Shown here in pieces: positions 8,581 through 17,104 of a stretch of 64,000 nucleotides of DNA; positions within the stretch are counted from its first letter, which is position 1, and each line of letters starts with the position of its first letter. The stretch spans positions 62,001 through 126,000 of the forward strand of contig UBWZ01000004.1 of assembly GCA_900469345.1 (NCBI GenBank), given 5' to 3'. Under the pieces are notes generated by a model that did not search any database, had not been told where the DNA came from, and saw nothing but the letters and a program-made list of their open reading frames with translations. This DNA comes from Hyphomicrobiales bacterium (GTDB taxonomy: Bacteria; Pseudomonadota; Alphaproteobacteria; Rhizobiales; Rhizobiaceae). Position numbers and translations under genes: made by a program.

Positions 8581-9327
8581 TCAGACCTGTGCTGCGCCAC
8601 CATCGGCAAAGACTTCGCTGCCGGTCATGAAACTGCTGTCGTCGCTGGCAAGGAAAAGTGCCACCGCCGCCATCTCCTCCGGCTGGGCGACGCGGCCGAG
8701 CGGGATCTGTGCGGCGAAGCCTTCCAGCATCGCGTCGCCCGCGTCCGCCTCGGCCAGCCCCCTGATCCCGGGCGTATCGGTGGCGCCAGGCGAAAGGACG
8801 TTGACGCGGATGCCGCTGCCCTTCAGATCCAGCGCCCAGCTCCGGGCGAAGTTGCGCACCGCCGCCTTGGTCGCGCTGTAGACGCTGAAGGCCGGCGTAC
8901 CTGTTGATCCAGTGGTCGATCCCGTGAGGATGATGGACCCACCCGCCTGCATCAGCGGCAGCGCCTTCTGCACGGTAAACAGCGTTCCCTTGACGTTGAC
9001 GCCGAAGGTGAGATCGAACGACGCCTCGTCGATCGCGCCAAGCGGCTCCATCGTGCCGAGCCCGGCATTGGCAAACAGGATGTCGATGCGCCCACTCTGT
9101 GCCTTGACCGTTGCAAACAGCCGATCGAGATCCTCAAGGCGCGACACGTCGCCCTGCACACCCGTGACGCCAGGGCCGATCTCGCCCACCGCCCTGTCCA
9201 GTTCCTCCTGGCGACGCCCGGTGATGAACACCTCGGCACCTTCCGCCACGAAACGCTTGGCGGTGGCAAGACCAATGCCGCTGTTGCCGCCGGTGATCAC
9301 CGCGATTTTTCCTGCAAGCCTGCCCAT
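8581..9327 (-). CDS. SDR-family NAD(P)-dependent oxidoreductase
   Basis: A 248-residue classical short-chain dehydrogenase. It contains the cofactor glycine motif TGGNSGIG (12-19), NAG (87-89), the catalytic serine in LTGST (about Ser137), and the YxxxK pair in VYSATK (Tyr150, Lys154). TGRR after the second strand suggests NADP preference. An AAAGGAG site precedes the ATG at 9327. It is divergent from an HxlR regulator 101 bp away, an arrangement commonly seen for HxlR-controlled oxidoreductases that respond to reactive carbonyls or quinones. The substrate is unknown. Confidence 0.88.
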   Translation of the reverse strand: MGRLAGKIAVITGGNSGIGLATAKRFVAEGAEVFITGRRQEELDRAVGEIGPGVTGVQGDVSRLEDLDRLFATVKAQSGRIDILFANAGLGTMEPLGAIDEASFDLTFGVNVKGTLFTVQKALPLMQAGGSIILTGSTTGSTGTPAFSVYSATKAAVRNFARSWALDLKGSGIRVNVLSPGATDTPGIRGLAEADAGDAMLEGFAAQIPLGRVAQPEEMAAVALFLASDDSSFMTGSEVFADGGAAQV

Positions 9328-9400
9328 GTCGGTCTCCTTTCAAAAATGATGACAACCGTCACGTGGGGCCTTGCTTTTCTTTCTTCCAGTATGCACCTTT

Positions 9401-9412
9401 TGGTAAGTACCA
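9401..9412. promoter_or_regulatory. Candidate HxlR operator
   Basis: TGGTA-AG-TACCA is a perfect inverted repeat with a 2-bp spacer, 16 bp upstream of the HxlR start codon and 73 bp from the divergent SDR start. The contained GTA-N2-TAC core resembles sites described for HxlR/YodB-type regulators. Position and symmetry are what I see; binding is inferred. Confidence 0.4.
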
Positions 9413-9428
9413 GCAAAAGGCACGAAAA

Positions 9429-9794
9429 ATGGCGGATCACGATTTTGTCTGCGGATTGGATGCGGCGCTCGCTGTCATCGGCGGCAAGTGGAAACCGCTG
9501 ATCCTGTTTCATCTGGCGCACGACACCCGTCGCTACGGCGACCTGCGGCGCGCGATCGGCACCGTCAGTGACAAGATGCTGATCCAGCAGCTGAAGGAAT
9601 TGGAAGCGGACGGGATCGTCGACCGGCACGACTTCCGGCAGATTCCACCGAAGGTCGAATACGCGCTGACCGCGTTCGGCCAGACCCTTGCCAACGCCCT
9701 GAAACCGCTCTGCGCCTGGGGAACGGAGCATATGAACGACGTCGAAAAACTCGTGTCCCGGCGCGGGGCACCCGAGAAGGTTGGATCAGCTTAG
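9429..9794 (+). CDS. HxlR-family winged-helix transcriptional regulator
   Basis: A 121-residue regulator with the HxlR hallmark GGKWKPLILFHL at residues 19-30, followed by the winged helix (RYGDLRRAIGTVSDKMLIQQLKELEADGIV) and wing. It has a single cysteine, in the N-terminal FVCGLD segment (Cys8), the position used for thiol sensing by QorR/YodB-like members. The start is the ATG at 9429 with AAAGG upstream; the open frame before it is in the promoter. Divergent from the SDR gene, it probably represses that gene and itself. Confidence 0.88.
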   Translation: MADHDFVCGLDAALAVIGGKWKPLILFHLAHDTRRYGDLRRAIGTVSDKMLIQQLKELEADGIVDRHDFRQIPPKVEYALTAFGQTLANALKPLCAWGTEHMNDVEKLVSRRGAPEKVGSA

Positions 9795-9867
9795 GTTATC
9801 TTCGGCGGGCTTCGGAATGGCCCTGGGCTAAGGGTGCGCGCCCGAACTGACGACGTCCGCATACCCC

Positions 9868-9964
9868 CCACCGCCGTCATCCTCGGGCTTCTCCCGGGGA
9901 TCCAGCCGACGCGCGTCCGCGTGGCGAGAGACCCTGTCTGTGGCAGACTGAGCCAGAGGACCTC
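9868..9964. repeat. Dispersed intergenic palindromic repeat, copy A
   Basis: The 192-bp gap between the HxlR gene and alaE holds a segment beginning CCGTCATCCTCGGG. It forms a stem between 9881-9887 and 9893-9899, followed by GATCCAGC. A related segment occurs on the opposite strand at 53.1 kb. There the stem bases differ but remain paired (CCTCGGG/CCCGGGG here, CCTCGCC/GGCGGGG there). This looks like one of the mosaic palindromic repeats scattered through rhizobial genomes. The outer boundaries are approximate. Confidence 0.5.
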
Positions 9965-9986
9965 TATACGCCCGGGCACATCGCAG

Positions 9987-10505
9987 TCACGTGTTGAGGG
10001 ACATCGGTTTCGTTCCGCCCGGCGGCAGGCCGAACCGGCGCCTCACGAAATTGAGGAACGCCCCGTAGGGTCGCCCCGACGCCAGCATGATCACGATCAC
10101 ACCCAGTGTTCCCCGCAGCAATTCGGCGCTGTCAGCTCCGCTGATGGCAAGGATCACGGCATAAATCGGCACCTGGAAGCTGACGAGCGCAAGCGTATCC
10201 CACAGGATCTGGGAAACACGTCCGGGGCCGGCATACCGCATCAGCCAGTCTCGCCACAGTCCATAGGGGCGGCCGGACGGAACCATCAGCGCGGCACCGA
10301 GAAGGCGGGCATCAAATACCTGCTCCCAGCTCATGCCCGCAACGAACCGCTCGTTGATGATGCCGGTGGTGGTGAAGAACAGGATGAGGGCGAGAGTATC
10401 GGCCGCGAACGATCGCCACCCGCCGGCTCGTGTCTCTGTTGTCTGCGACAAATTGCTGGTCTCCCGGTCGTCCCTGGAACGAGCCGACCGCTGCGACGAC
10501 GCCAT
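9987..10505 (-). CDS. alaE: AlaE-like L-alanine exporter family protein
   Basis: A 172-residue inner-membrane protein. After a polar N-terminal tail of about 30 residues it shows about four hydrophobic segments and the two repeated motifs typical of the AlaE family: RPYGLWRDWLMR in the first half and SGRPYGAFLNFVRRRFG near the end. E. coli AlaE (about 149 residues) exports L-alanine and protects against intracellular alanine build-up. The extra length here is the N-terminal tail, so a later start is possible. The gene stands alone, 61 bp downstream of the DUF763 gene on the same strand. Confidence 0.75.
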   Translation of the reverse strand: MASSQRSARSRDDRETSNLSQTTETRAGGWRSFAADTLALILFFTTTGIINERFVAGMSWEQVFDARLLGAALMVPSGRPYGLWRDWLMRYAGPGRVSQILWDTLALVSFQVPIYAVILAISGADSAELLRGTLGVIVIMLASGRPYGAFLNFVRRRFGLPPGGTKPMSLNT

Positions 10506-10566
10506 TCAGTTGAGCTGGATGTGCGGTTGATATGGGGCAATCGACGCCGATCTCAATGACGCCCAC

Positions 10567-11832
10567 TCACCCGCTCCGCTTGTCCTCCAGCGTCTCTTCC
10601 GGCGGCTCCCAGCCGAACACGCTTCTCCCGCCCCAGTCGTGCGAGCGCGAAAATTCGCCGGCGACGATTTGCCTGAGGTCCGGGCCGGTGGCGTAGCGTT
10701 CCAGCTGGCGCGACTGGTCGTCGAGCCGCTTCAGCGCCTGCAGCTCCTCCTCGCGGCCGAGCCTCGCCTTGGCAACGGCCGATTTCATCACCTTGATCGT
10801 CTCGTCATAGACCTTGAGCGGCACCGGAAACGGATGCCGGTCCTTGCCGCCATGGGCCAGCGAAAAGCGGGCGGGATCGGAAAACCGGCAGGGCGCGCCG
10901 TGCACCACTTCGGCGACCATGGCGAGCGCCGATACCGTGCGGGCGCCGACACCGGGCGTCAAAAGCAGGTCTTCGAAATCCTTCGGGCCGCGATCGGCGG
11001 CGGCAGCGAGCGCGCCATGCAGCCGCTTCATGTTGACGTCGCTTTCGCGCACATCGTGATGCGCCGGCATGATCAGATGCGGCAGCATGCCTTGATCAGG
11101 CTCCTTAACGGCCTTCATCCGCGCCGGGTCGATGGCAACCACCTCGCGCAAAATCCGGTCCGGCCCAAGCGTCGCGAGAAGATCGAGCTGGCCCTTGCGG
11201 GAGAGATCGGCGCGGCGGTCGGCGAGGTTGACGATCTCGCCCTGCCCGCGGCCCTCGATGGCGGCATGCGGTGAATCGACAAAGCTGGTGATGCCTTCCG
11301 AAAGCCAGTGGTAGCGCCGCGCCTGGCGTCGATCGCCGTTCATGCCCTGCTGCACCACCACCCAGCGCCCGTCGTCGGTCACGATGAAGCCGTGCAGGTA
11401 GAGATCGAACCCGTCCTGCACCGCGGCGCTGTCGACCTTGGCGACCAGCCGGCTGGTCTGCGAAAGGCCCAAGCCATCGATACCGACGCGATTGCCGATC
11501 GCCATCAGCTCGTCCGGCGTTGATCGCGAATGACGGCCGCGCCCGCCGCAGACATGGATGCCGAGCTCGCCCGACATCGGCGTCAGCCCACGCTTCAGCG
11601 CCCCGATGACGCTGGTGGTAATGCCGGACGAATGCCAGTCCATGCCCATCACGGCGCCGAACGACTGAAACCAGAAGGGATGCGCCAGCCGCCGCAGGAA
11701 CTCGTCGCGGCCGTAGTGAATGACGATGGCCTGCGTGATCACCGCACCGAGCCGGGTCATGCGCTCGCCAAGCCACCGGGGAACCCGGCCGCCGTGGAGC
11801 GGAAGATCGGCACTGCCTGCGCGTTGAGCCAT
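10567..11832 (-). CDS. DUF763-domain protein
   Basis: About 421 residues. It starts with the DUF763 signature (MAQRAGSADLPLHGGRVPRWLGERM) and contains the conserved IGVDG-like block (MAIGNRVGIDGLGLSQTSRLVAKVDSAAVQDGFDLYLHGFI). A helix-hairpin-helix-like run (LLLTPGVGARTVSALAMVAEV) around residue 300 suggests contact with nucleic acid. The family is found in archaea and scattered bacteria and has no firmly assigned function that I know of. An ATG six bases earlier (11838) is equally possible. The gene follows the aminotransferase gene with a 20-bp gap and may be cotranscribed with it. Confidence 0.8.
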   Translation of the reverse strand: MAQRAGSADLPLHGGRVPRWLGERMTRLGAVITQAIVIHYGRDEFLRRLAHPFWFQSFGAVMGMDWHSSGITTSVIGALKRGLTPMSGELGIHVCGGRGRHSRSTPDELMAIGNRVGIDGLGLSQTSRLVAKVDSAAVQDGFDLYLHGFIVTDDGRWVVVQQGMNGDRRQARRYHWLSEGITSFVDSPHAAIEGRGQGEIVNLADRRADLSRKGQLDLLATLGPDRILREVVAIDPARMKAVKEPDQGMLPHLIMPAHHDVRESDVNMKRLHGALAAAADRGPKDFEDLLLTPGVGARTVSALAMVAEVVHGAPCRFSDPARFSLAHGGKDRHPFPVPLKVYDETIKVMKSAVAKARLGREEELQALKRLDDQSRQLERYATGPDLRQIVAGEFSRSHDWGGRSVFGWEPPEETLEDKRSG

Positions 11833-11858
11833 GCCCATTCATACCGGAGCGGCGGGTC

Positions 11859-13031
11859 CTACGACAGCGAAAAGTTCTTCAAACGTTCTTCGAGCAGCGC
11901 GATTGTCGCCACATCCGCATTGGCAAACGCAAAGCGCAGATAGTGCTGCTGCGCATCGCCGAAATAGGCGCCGGGAATGCAGGTGACGCCGGCCCGTTTG
12001 GCGAGCTGTTCGGCAACCTCCGCCGAACCGGTGCCGGGAAACGGATGCCGCACGAAGGCGAAATAGGCGCCGATCGCATCGAGCTTCCAGTCGTTCAGCC
12101 CGCGCATCACGGTCTTCAGCGCCTGCGCCCGCCGGCCGATCTCCTGCCGGTTCTCCTCCCGCCAGTCGGCAAGCAGCGGGATCGCCTGCGCAACCGCGGC
12201 CTGGGCCGAACGCGGCGGGCAGATCTGCAGATTGTCCATGATCTTGGCGATCTGGCTGACCGTCTCCGCGCCGGCGGTGATCGCTCCCAACCGGTGGCCG
12301 GGAATGCAGAAGGATTTCGAAAAGCTGTAGAGGCTGATCAGGCTGTCCTGCCACCCGTCCTGCGCAAAGAGACCGTGCGGCGCCTTACCCGCCTCGGGCA
12401 AAAAGTCACGGTAGGTCTCGTCGAGGATCAGCCAGATGCCTTTCTCCTGGCAGAGATTGAAGATCGCTTCGAGCAGCGCCGGCGGATAGATGGCGCCGGT
12501 CGGATTGTTGGGCGAGACCAAGGCCAGCGCCCTGACGCCGGGCAAGATCGCGGCCTCGATATCGGACAGCTGCGGCAGAAAGCCCTTTTGCGCATCGCAC
12601 GGCACGGTGCCGGTGCGGATGCCCATCATCGCAAGCGTCGTCTGGTGATTGAAATAGAAAGGCTCGGTCATCAGCACCGTGTCGCCCGAACTCGCAACCG
12701 CCATTGCGGCACAGACAAAGGCCTGGTTGCAGCCGGAGGTGATGTGCACATTGTCGGCTGCAAGCGGCGCTCCATAAACGGCTGACACATGCGTGGCATA
12801 GGCTTGGCGGAGCGCCGTCTCCCCCTCGATCGGCCCGTAGCCGGTATAGGCCGTGGATGACGCTGCCTCGCCCAAAAGCCGCAGCATGTCTGGATGGGCC
12901 GGATAGCCCGGCACCGCCTGCGACAGGTCGATCAGCGGCCCCTTGCTTCCGTCATAGGCGCGGCCCCAGGCAGCGACCGACGGCACGGGCGGAGGCGCAA
13001 GTGTTTCGACAAGCGGATTGAAACGGGTCAT
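11859..13031 (-). CDS. PLP-dependent class I/II aminotransferase
   Basis: A 390-residue fold-type I aminotransferase. Visible elements are SGCNQAF (99-105), SPNNPTGAIY (173-182), Asp204 and Tyr207, and the PLP lysine in LYSFSKSFCIPGHRLGA (Lys239, with the carboxylate-binding region following). The PGYPAHPDML stretch near residue 41 resembles the aspartate aminotransferase Ib group. The amino donor is not deducible. It is distinct from the aruH-like gene at 5.4 kb. It is divergent from the molybdoenzyme gene at 13.1 kb across an 88-bp gap. Confidence 0.85.
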   Translation of the reverse strand: MTRFNPLVETLAPPPVPSVAAWGRAYDGSKGPLIDLSQAVPGYPAHPDMLRLLGEAASSTAYTGYGPIEGETALRQAYATHVSAVYGAPLAADNVHITSGCNQAFVCAAMAVASSGDTVLMTEPFYFNHQTTLAMMGIRTGTVPCDAQKGFLPQLSDIEAAILPGVRALALVSPNNPTGAIYPPALLEAIFNLCQEKGIWLILDETYRDFLPEAGKAPHGLFAQDGWQDSLISLYSFSKSFCIPGHRLGAITAGAETVSQIAKIMDNLQICPPRSAQAAVAQAIPLLADWREENRQEIGRRAQALKTVMRGLNDWKLDAIGAYFAFVRHPFPGTGSAEVAEQLAKRAGVTCIPGAYFGDAQQHYLRFAFANADVATIALLEERLKNFSLS

Positions 13032-13119
13032 GATGGTCCGGGAAGTTTTGTGTGGAACGGGCGATTGAATTGCAGCCCATGTTCATCAGATTAAAGCGGG
13101 ACGCAAGGAGAACGCAGCC

Positions 13120-13782
13120 ATGGCCGACGACAATCTGCCCGAAGATTCAAAGCTCACGCTCACCAAACGCAAATGGGCGCAAGCCGGCAAGTTCCTGACT
13201 GGCCGGGTCACCCGGCCCGATACGGACCGCCTGCCGCCGGGCCAGCATCTCGTCAAGAACTGGCCGGTGCTCGATCTCGGCCAGCAGCCGAGCGTCTCGA
13301 CCGCGCAGTGGAAGCTCGACGTGCGCGGCCTCGTCAACAAGCCGATGACTTTCGACTGGGCCGCCTTCCAGAACCTGCCGCAGACCCAGATGCGCTCGGA
13401 TATCCACTGCGTCACCACCTGGTCGCGCTACGACAACGACTGGCGGGGCGTCTCGACCCACGACTTCCTCGATGCCGTCGATCCGAAGGAAGAGGCGCAA
13501 GCCGTGCTGCTGACGAGCTACGACGGCTACACGACCAACCTGCTTCTCGAGGATTTCGCCGTCTCCGATGCGATCATCGTCACGCATTGGGAGGGCACGC
13601 CGCTGACCGAGGAACATGGCGGGCCGGTGCGGCTCGTCGTGCCGCATCTCTATTTCTGGAAGAGCGCCAAGTGGCTGCACCGGATCGAGTTCCTGAGCCG
13701 CGACCAGGCCGGCTTTTGGGAAAAGAACGGCTACCACATGCGCGGCGACCCCTGGGCCGAGGAACGCTATTCGGACGATTGA
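13120..13782 (+). CDS. Sulfite oxidase-like molybdopterin oxidoreductase (YedY-type fold)
   Basis: A 220-residue protein made almost entirely of one oxidoreductase molybdopterin-binding domain. The molybdenum-ligating cysteine is in SDIHCVTTWSRYD (Cys97). It is followed by the cofactor-contacting segments YDGYTTNLLLEDF, GGPVRLVVPHLYFWKSAKWL and IEFLSRDQAGFWEKNGYH. There is no Tat signal peptide and no heme or dimerisation domain, so this is a small cytoplasmic member rather than a true periplasmic sulfite oxidase or MsrP. The substrate is unknown. It ends facing the molybdenum hydroxylase operon, with a shared hairpin between. Confidence 0.85.
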   Translation: MADDNLPEDSKLTLTKRKWAQAGKFLTGRVTRPDTDRLPPGQHLVKNWPVLDLGQQPSVSTAQWKLDVRGLVNKPMTFDWAAFQNLPQTQMRSDIHCVTTWSRYDNDWRGVSTHDFLDAVDPKEEAQAVLLTSYDGYTTNLLLEDFAVSDAIIVTHWEGTPLTEEHGGPVRLVVPHLYFWKSAKWLHRIEFLSRDQAGFWEKNGYHMRGDPWAEERYSDD

Positions 13783-13793
13783 GGGATGGTGGC

Positions 13794-13830
13794 AATGGCG
13801 CACCCGGAGAAACCGGATGCGCCATTGTTT
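13794..13830 (+). terminator. Hairpin terminator between convergent molybdoenzyme genes
   Basis: A 9-bp outer stem (AATGGCGCA/TGCGCCATT) encloses a CCGG-AGAAA-CCGG inner hairpin, followed by GTTT on the plus strand. It lies in the 50-bp gap between the stop of the YedY-like gene and the stop of the hydroxylase large subunit. It could serve both directions, but the short U run makes it weak in either. Confidence 0.6.
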
Positions 13831-13832
13831 AA

Positions 13833-16124
13833 TCAGATCAGCTTGTCGAGCGTCAGCGGCAGATCGCGCACGCGCTTGCCCGTCGCATGGAACACTGCAT
13901 TGGCGATTGCCGGCGCAACGCCGACGATCCCCACTTCGCCGACGCCCTTGCCGCCCAGCGCCGAGGCATTGAGGTCCGGAACGCCGACCGAGATCACCTG
14001 CAGGTCGGGGATGTCGGCATTGGTCGGCACCAGATAGTCGCCGACATTGTTGTTGACGGTGCGCCCGTTGCGGCCGTCGACCATGCCCTCTTCGAACAGC
14101 GCCTGGCCGATGCCCATGATGATCCCGCCGCGCCACTGGCTTTCCACCATCTTCGGATTGTAGAGCCGGCCGCAATCGAAGGCCGAGACCATGCGCGACA
14201 CACGCACCGTGCCGAAATCCTCGTCGACGCGCACTTCGGCGAAATGCGCGCACCAGGAGTGCATGGAAAACTCGCCCATGGTCGGGCCCTGAACGCGCTT
14301 CATGCTGGTCCAGGCGGCATTCTGGTCGGTAGCACCCTGCGCATCGTCGGGCAGCGTGTTGCGCGTCACCTCCAGCTCCGACTGGCCGATCGCCGTCATC
14401 AGCTCCGGCAGGCTCATCGACGGGCCGTTGCCGCTCGACACCGAGATCCGTCCGCCTGCGACCGAAAGCGTGTTGGCGCCCGTATCGCGGAAAGGCGAGT
14501 TCGGCGCGTTGAGCGCAAGCCCGATTAGTTCGTCGCGGGCAGCCGCCGCCGTCTTGTGCACGGCCCCGGTGATCGACCCGGCCAGCATCGAGCCGCCGGC
14601 GATCGCCGACCCGGGCATCCTGGAATCGCCGAGCAGCACGTCGATCTGGTCGACCGGCACGCCGAGCGCCTCCGACGCCGTCTGGGCAAGGATCGTATAG
14701 GTGCCCTGACCCATGTCGATCGCGCCGCTGACGACCTCCACCCGGCCGTTGGCGAGAATGCGGATCATCGCCGCGCTCGGCGCCTGGATCACCGGGAAGG
14801 TGCCGCAGCCGATCCCCCAGCCGATCAGTTGGCGGCCTTCGCGCATCGACCGCGGCGCATGGCTGCGCTTCGACCACCCAAAGGCCTCGGCGCCTTGCGT
14901 CAGCGCCTCGCGCAGCATCCGCGTCGACCATGGCTTGCCCGTCTGGTAGTCGCGGTCCGCATAGTTCTTCAGGCGCAGTTCGAGCGGATCCATGCCGAGC
15001 TTGTTGGCCAGTTCATCCATGGCGCATTCGATGCCGAACGCGCTCGGGTTCTTGCCCGGACCGCGCAGGGCGCCCGGCGTCACCGTGTTGACCGGCACGA
15101 CGCGCGACTGCGAGGAATAGTTCTCGACCTTGTAGAGGATCGGCGTCGCCGCCCCCGTCTGCTCCGGATAATCCGTGGTGACGGAGGTCTCCGACGCCCC
15201 GCGATGGACGATTGCCTGCAGCACGCCGTCCTTGGTTGCGCCGAGCTTGATGGTCTGGCGGGTCGCGGCGCGGCCGCCATAGCTCGTGAAGTTCTGCGGC
15301 CGGGTGACCGCAAGCTTGACCGGACGGCCGAGCTTGCGCGCCGCGGACGCTGCCACCGCGCCATAGGCAAGAGCGGCCCCCTTGGAGCCGAAGCCGCCGC
15401 CGACGAAGGTCGAGATCAGCCGCACGTTATCCGGTGGCAGGCCGAACCATTCCGCATAGTTGAGCGCCATGGCATGGGTCCACTGGCTGGGCTCCCAGAT
15501 GGTCAGCTGGTCGCCTTCCCATTTTGCCGTCAGCCCATGCGGCTCCATCGCCACGTGGTACTCGCGCGGGGTTTGGTATTCCGCCTCGATGGTCACCGCC
15601 GATGCGGCAAGCGCTGCTTCCGCATCGCCCCAGGAAACGCTGAGATTGTCCATCACCTTGCCGTCGCCGGCCTTCGGATCGTGCAGATCCGCGACGCCCG
15701 GCGTCTCGTCATAGGCGATCCGCAGCAGCTTGATCGCTTCGACCGCCTGTTCGCGGCTCTCGGCGATGACGGCGGCGATGGTTTCGCCGTTGTAGCTGAT
15801 CTCGCGCGGCAGCGGCGCATAGGGCTCGTTGTCCGGCCGGTTGCCGAACCAGTCGGATTTCGTCATCAGCCCGAGATCGTCCTCCGGCGTCAGCACCAGA
15901 AGCACGCCGGGCGCAGCCTGCGCCTCAGCCTTGTCGACCGACACGACCCGACCGGAAGCGATCGTGCTTTGCACCAGCACCGCATGCGCGAGGTTCTCCA
16001 CCGGATATTCCAGCGCATAGGTGGCCGCGCCGGTCACCTTCATTTGCCCCTCGAAGCGGGACAGCCGTCCGCCGACGAAACCATCGGCAGCGCTGCCGTG
16101 TTTGCGCGGTTCCATGATCGTCAT
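13833..16124 (-). CDS. paoC: Molybdenum hydroxylase large subunit (aldehyde/xanthine dehydrogenase family, PaoC-like)
   Basis: A 763-residue molybdopterin-cytosine-dinucleotide subunit. The N-terminal a/b hammerhead domain (about residues 20-130) is followed by the Mo-binding domains with GGGFGSKG (FVGGGFGSKGAALAYG), the RGPGKNPSAFGIE loop, GQGTYTILAQ and the C-terminal GVGEVGIV. Glu730 in GVGEVG matches the catalytic base of the family. The length and operon order fit the PaoABC (YagTSR) type, which oxidises a range of aldehydes. It overlaps the FAD subunit gene by 4 bases. The 16.1-kb start has no competing upstream ATG. Confidence 0.88.
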   Translation of the reverse strand: MTIMEPRKHGSAADGFVGGRLSRFEGQMKVTGAATYALEYPVENLAHAVLVQSTIASGRVVSVDKAEAQAAPGVLLVLTPEDDLGLMTKSDWFGNRPDNEPYAPLPREISYNGETIAAVIAESREQAVEAIKLLRIAYDETPGVADLHDPKAGDGKVMDNLSVSWGDAEAALAASAVTIEAEYQTPREYHVAMEPHGLTAKWEGDQLTIWEPSQWTHAMALNYAEWFGLPPDNVRLISTFVGGGFGSKGAALAYGAVAASAARKLGRPVKLAVTRPQNFTSYGGRAATRQTIKLGATKDGVLQAIVHRGASETSVTTDYPEQTGAATPILYKVENYSSQSRVVPVNTVTPGALRGPGKNPSAFGIECAMDELANKLGMDPLELRLKNYADRDYQTGKPWSTRMLREALTQGAEAFGWSKRSHAPRSMREGRQLIGWGIGCGTFPVIQAPSAAMIRILANGRVEVVSGAIDMGQGTYTILAQTASEALGVPVDQIDVLLGDSRMPGSAIAGGSMLAGSITGAVHKTAAAARDELIGLALNAPNSPFRDTGANTLSVAGGRISVSSGNGPSMSLPELMTAIGQSELEVTRNTLPDDAQGATDQNAAWTSMKRVQGPTMGEFSMHSWCAHFAEVRVDEDFGTVRVSRMVSAFDCGRLYNPKMVESQWRGGIIMGIGQALFEEGMVDGRNGRTVNNNVGDYLVPTNADIPDLQVISVGVPDLNASALGGKGVGEVGIVGVAPAIANAVFHATGKRVRDLPLTLDKLI

Positions 16125-17104
16125 GCCAGACCTCCAACAGTCAGGATGGCGCGGGTCACGACCCGCGGGGCCAGTTCGATTTTATAGAGATTGTCGCTGT
16201 AGCTGACGGCACCGTCCATCGCGAGACGGGCGGCCCAGGCGACCGTGTCTGCCTCCAGTGGCTTGCCGACCAGGGCCTGTTCGACGGCCCGCGCCCGCCA
16301 CGGCTTGGACGCGACGCCGCCGAGCGCGACGCGGATATCCTTGACGGTCCTGCCGTCGTCCTCGAATTCCAGTCCGACAGCGGCACTGGCCGCGGCAAAC
16401 TCGTAGGACTGGCGATCACGGACCTTGAGATAGGTGGAGCGCATGCCGGCCGCCGAGTTGCGCAGCTTGACGGCGAGGATCATTTCGCCGGGCTTCAGCA
16501 CCGTTTCCTCTTCCGGCGCATCCGCATAGGAGAGGAAGAAGTCCTCCACCGGCACCTGTCGCGTACCGAGATCGAGCACCGCATCGAAGGCGACCAGCGC
16601 AATCGCCATGTCGCCCGGGTAGCTCGCAATGCACTGCTCGCTGGTACCGAGAACCGCGTGGTTGCGGGTCACCCCGCCGATCGCCGAACAGCCGGAACCC
16701 GGGTTCCGCTTGTTGCAGGCCGGGAAGGTGGCCGGATCGCGGAAATAGCTGCAGCGGGTGCGCTGCAGGAGATTTCCGCCGATCGTCGCCATGTTGCGCA
16801 GCTGCGCCGAGGCCGCCAGCGACAGCGACTGCGTCACCGCCGGCAGCGCTGCCTGGACGCCCGGGTGGTCGGCAACCGCACTCATGCGGGCGAGCGCGCC
16901 GATGGCAATGCCTTCCTCGTCGACGGTAATCGCGTCGAGCCCGGCAAGGTGGGTGATGTCGATGACCGTTTCAGGTTCGGTCACGCCGCATTTGGCAAGA
17001 TCAAGCAGGGTCGTGCCGCCCGCCAAAAGAAGTGCGCCGGGCGCGAGTGTTGCCTGGCGGGCCTCGTCGAGCGATCCGGCGCGGGAGTAGGAAAAGTCTC
17101 TCAT
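16121..17104 (-). CDS. paoB: Molybdenum hydroxylase FAD subunit (PaoB-like)
   Basis: A 327-residue CoxM/FAD-binding subunit. FAD motifs AGGTTLLDL (28-36) and NMATIGGNLLQRTRC (104-118) are clear. Four cysteines (118, 130, 139, 158) in the following loop match the extra [4Fe-4S] cluster described for PaoB and 4-hydroxybenzoyl-CoA reductase-like subunits, which ordinary xanthine dehydrogenases lack. It passes electrons from the 2Fe-2S clusters to an acceptor. Both ends overlap their neighbours by 4 bases (ATGA), indicating tight translational coupling in the order A-B-C. Confidence 0.88.
   Translation of the reverse strand: MRDFSYSRAGSLDEARQATLAPGALLLAGGTTLLDLAKCGVTEPETVIDITHLAGLDAITVDEEGIAIGALARMSAVADHPGVQAALPAVTQSLSLAASAQLRNMATIGGNLLQRTRCSYFRDPATFPACNKRNPGSGCSAIGGVTRNHAVLGTSEQCIASYPGDMAIALVAFDAVLDLGTRQVPVEDFFLSYADAPEEETVLKPGEMILAVKLRNSAAGMRSTYLKVRDRQSYEFAAASAAVGLEFEDDGRTVKDIRVALGGVASKPWRARAVEQALVGKPLEADTVAWAARLAMDGAVSYSDNLYKIELAPRVVTRAILTVGGLA

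Noticed and set aside
13147..14931. Minus-strand open frame of 594 codons
   Set aside because: It covers the YedY-like gene in antisense and the hydroxylase large subunit in the wrong frame, and its composition is typical of a shadow frame.
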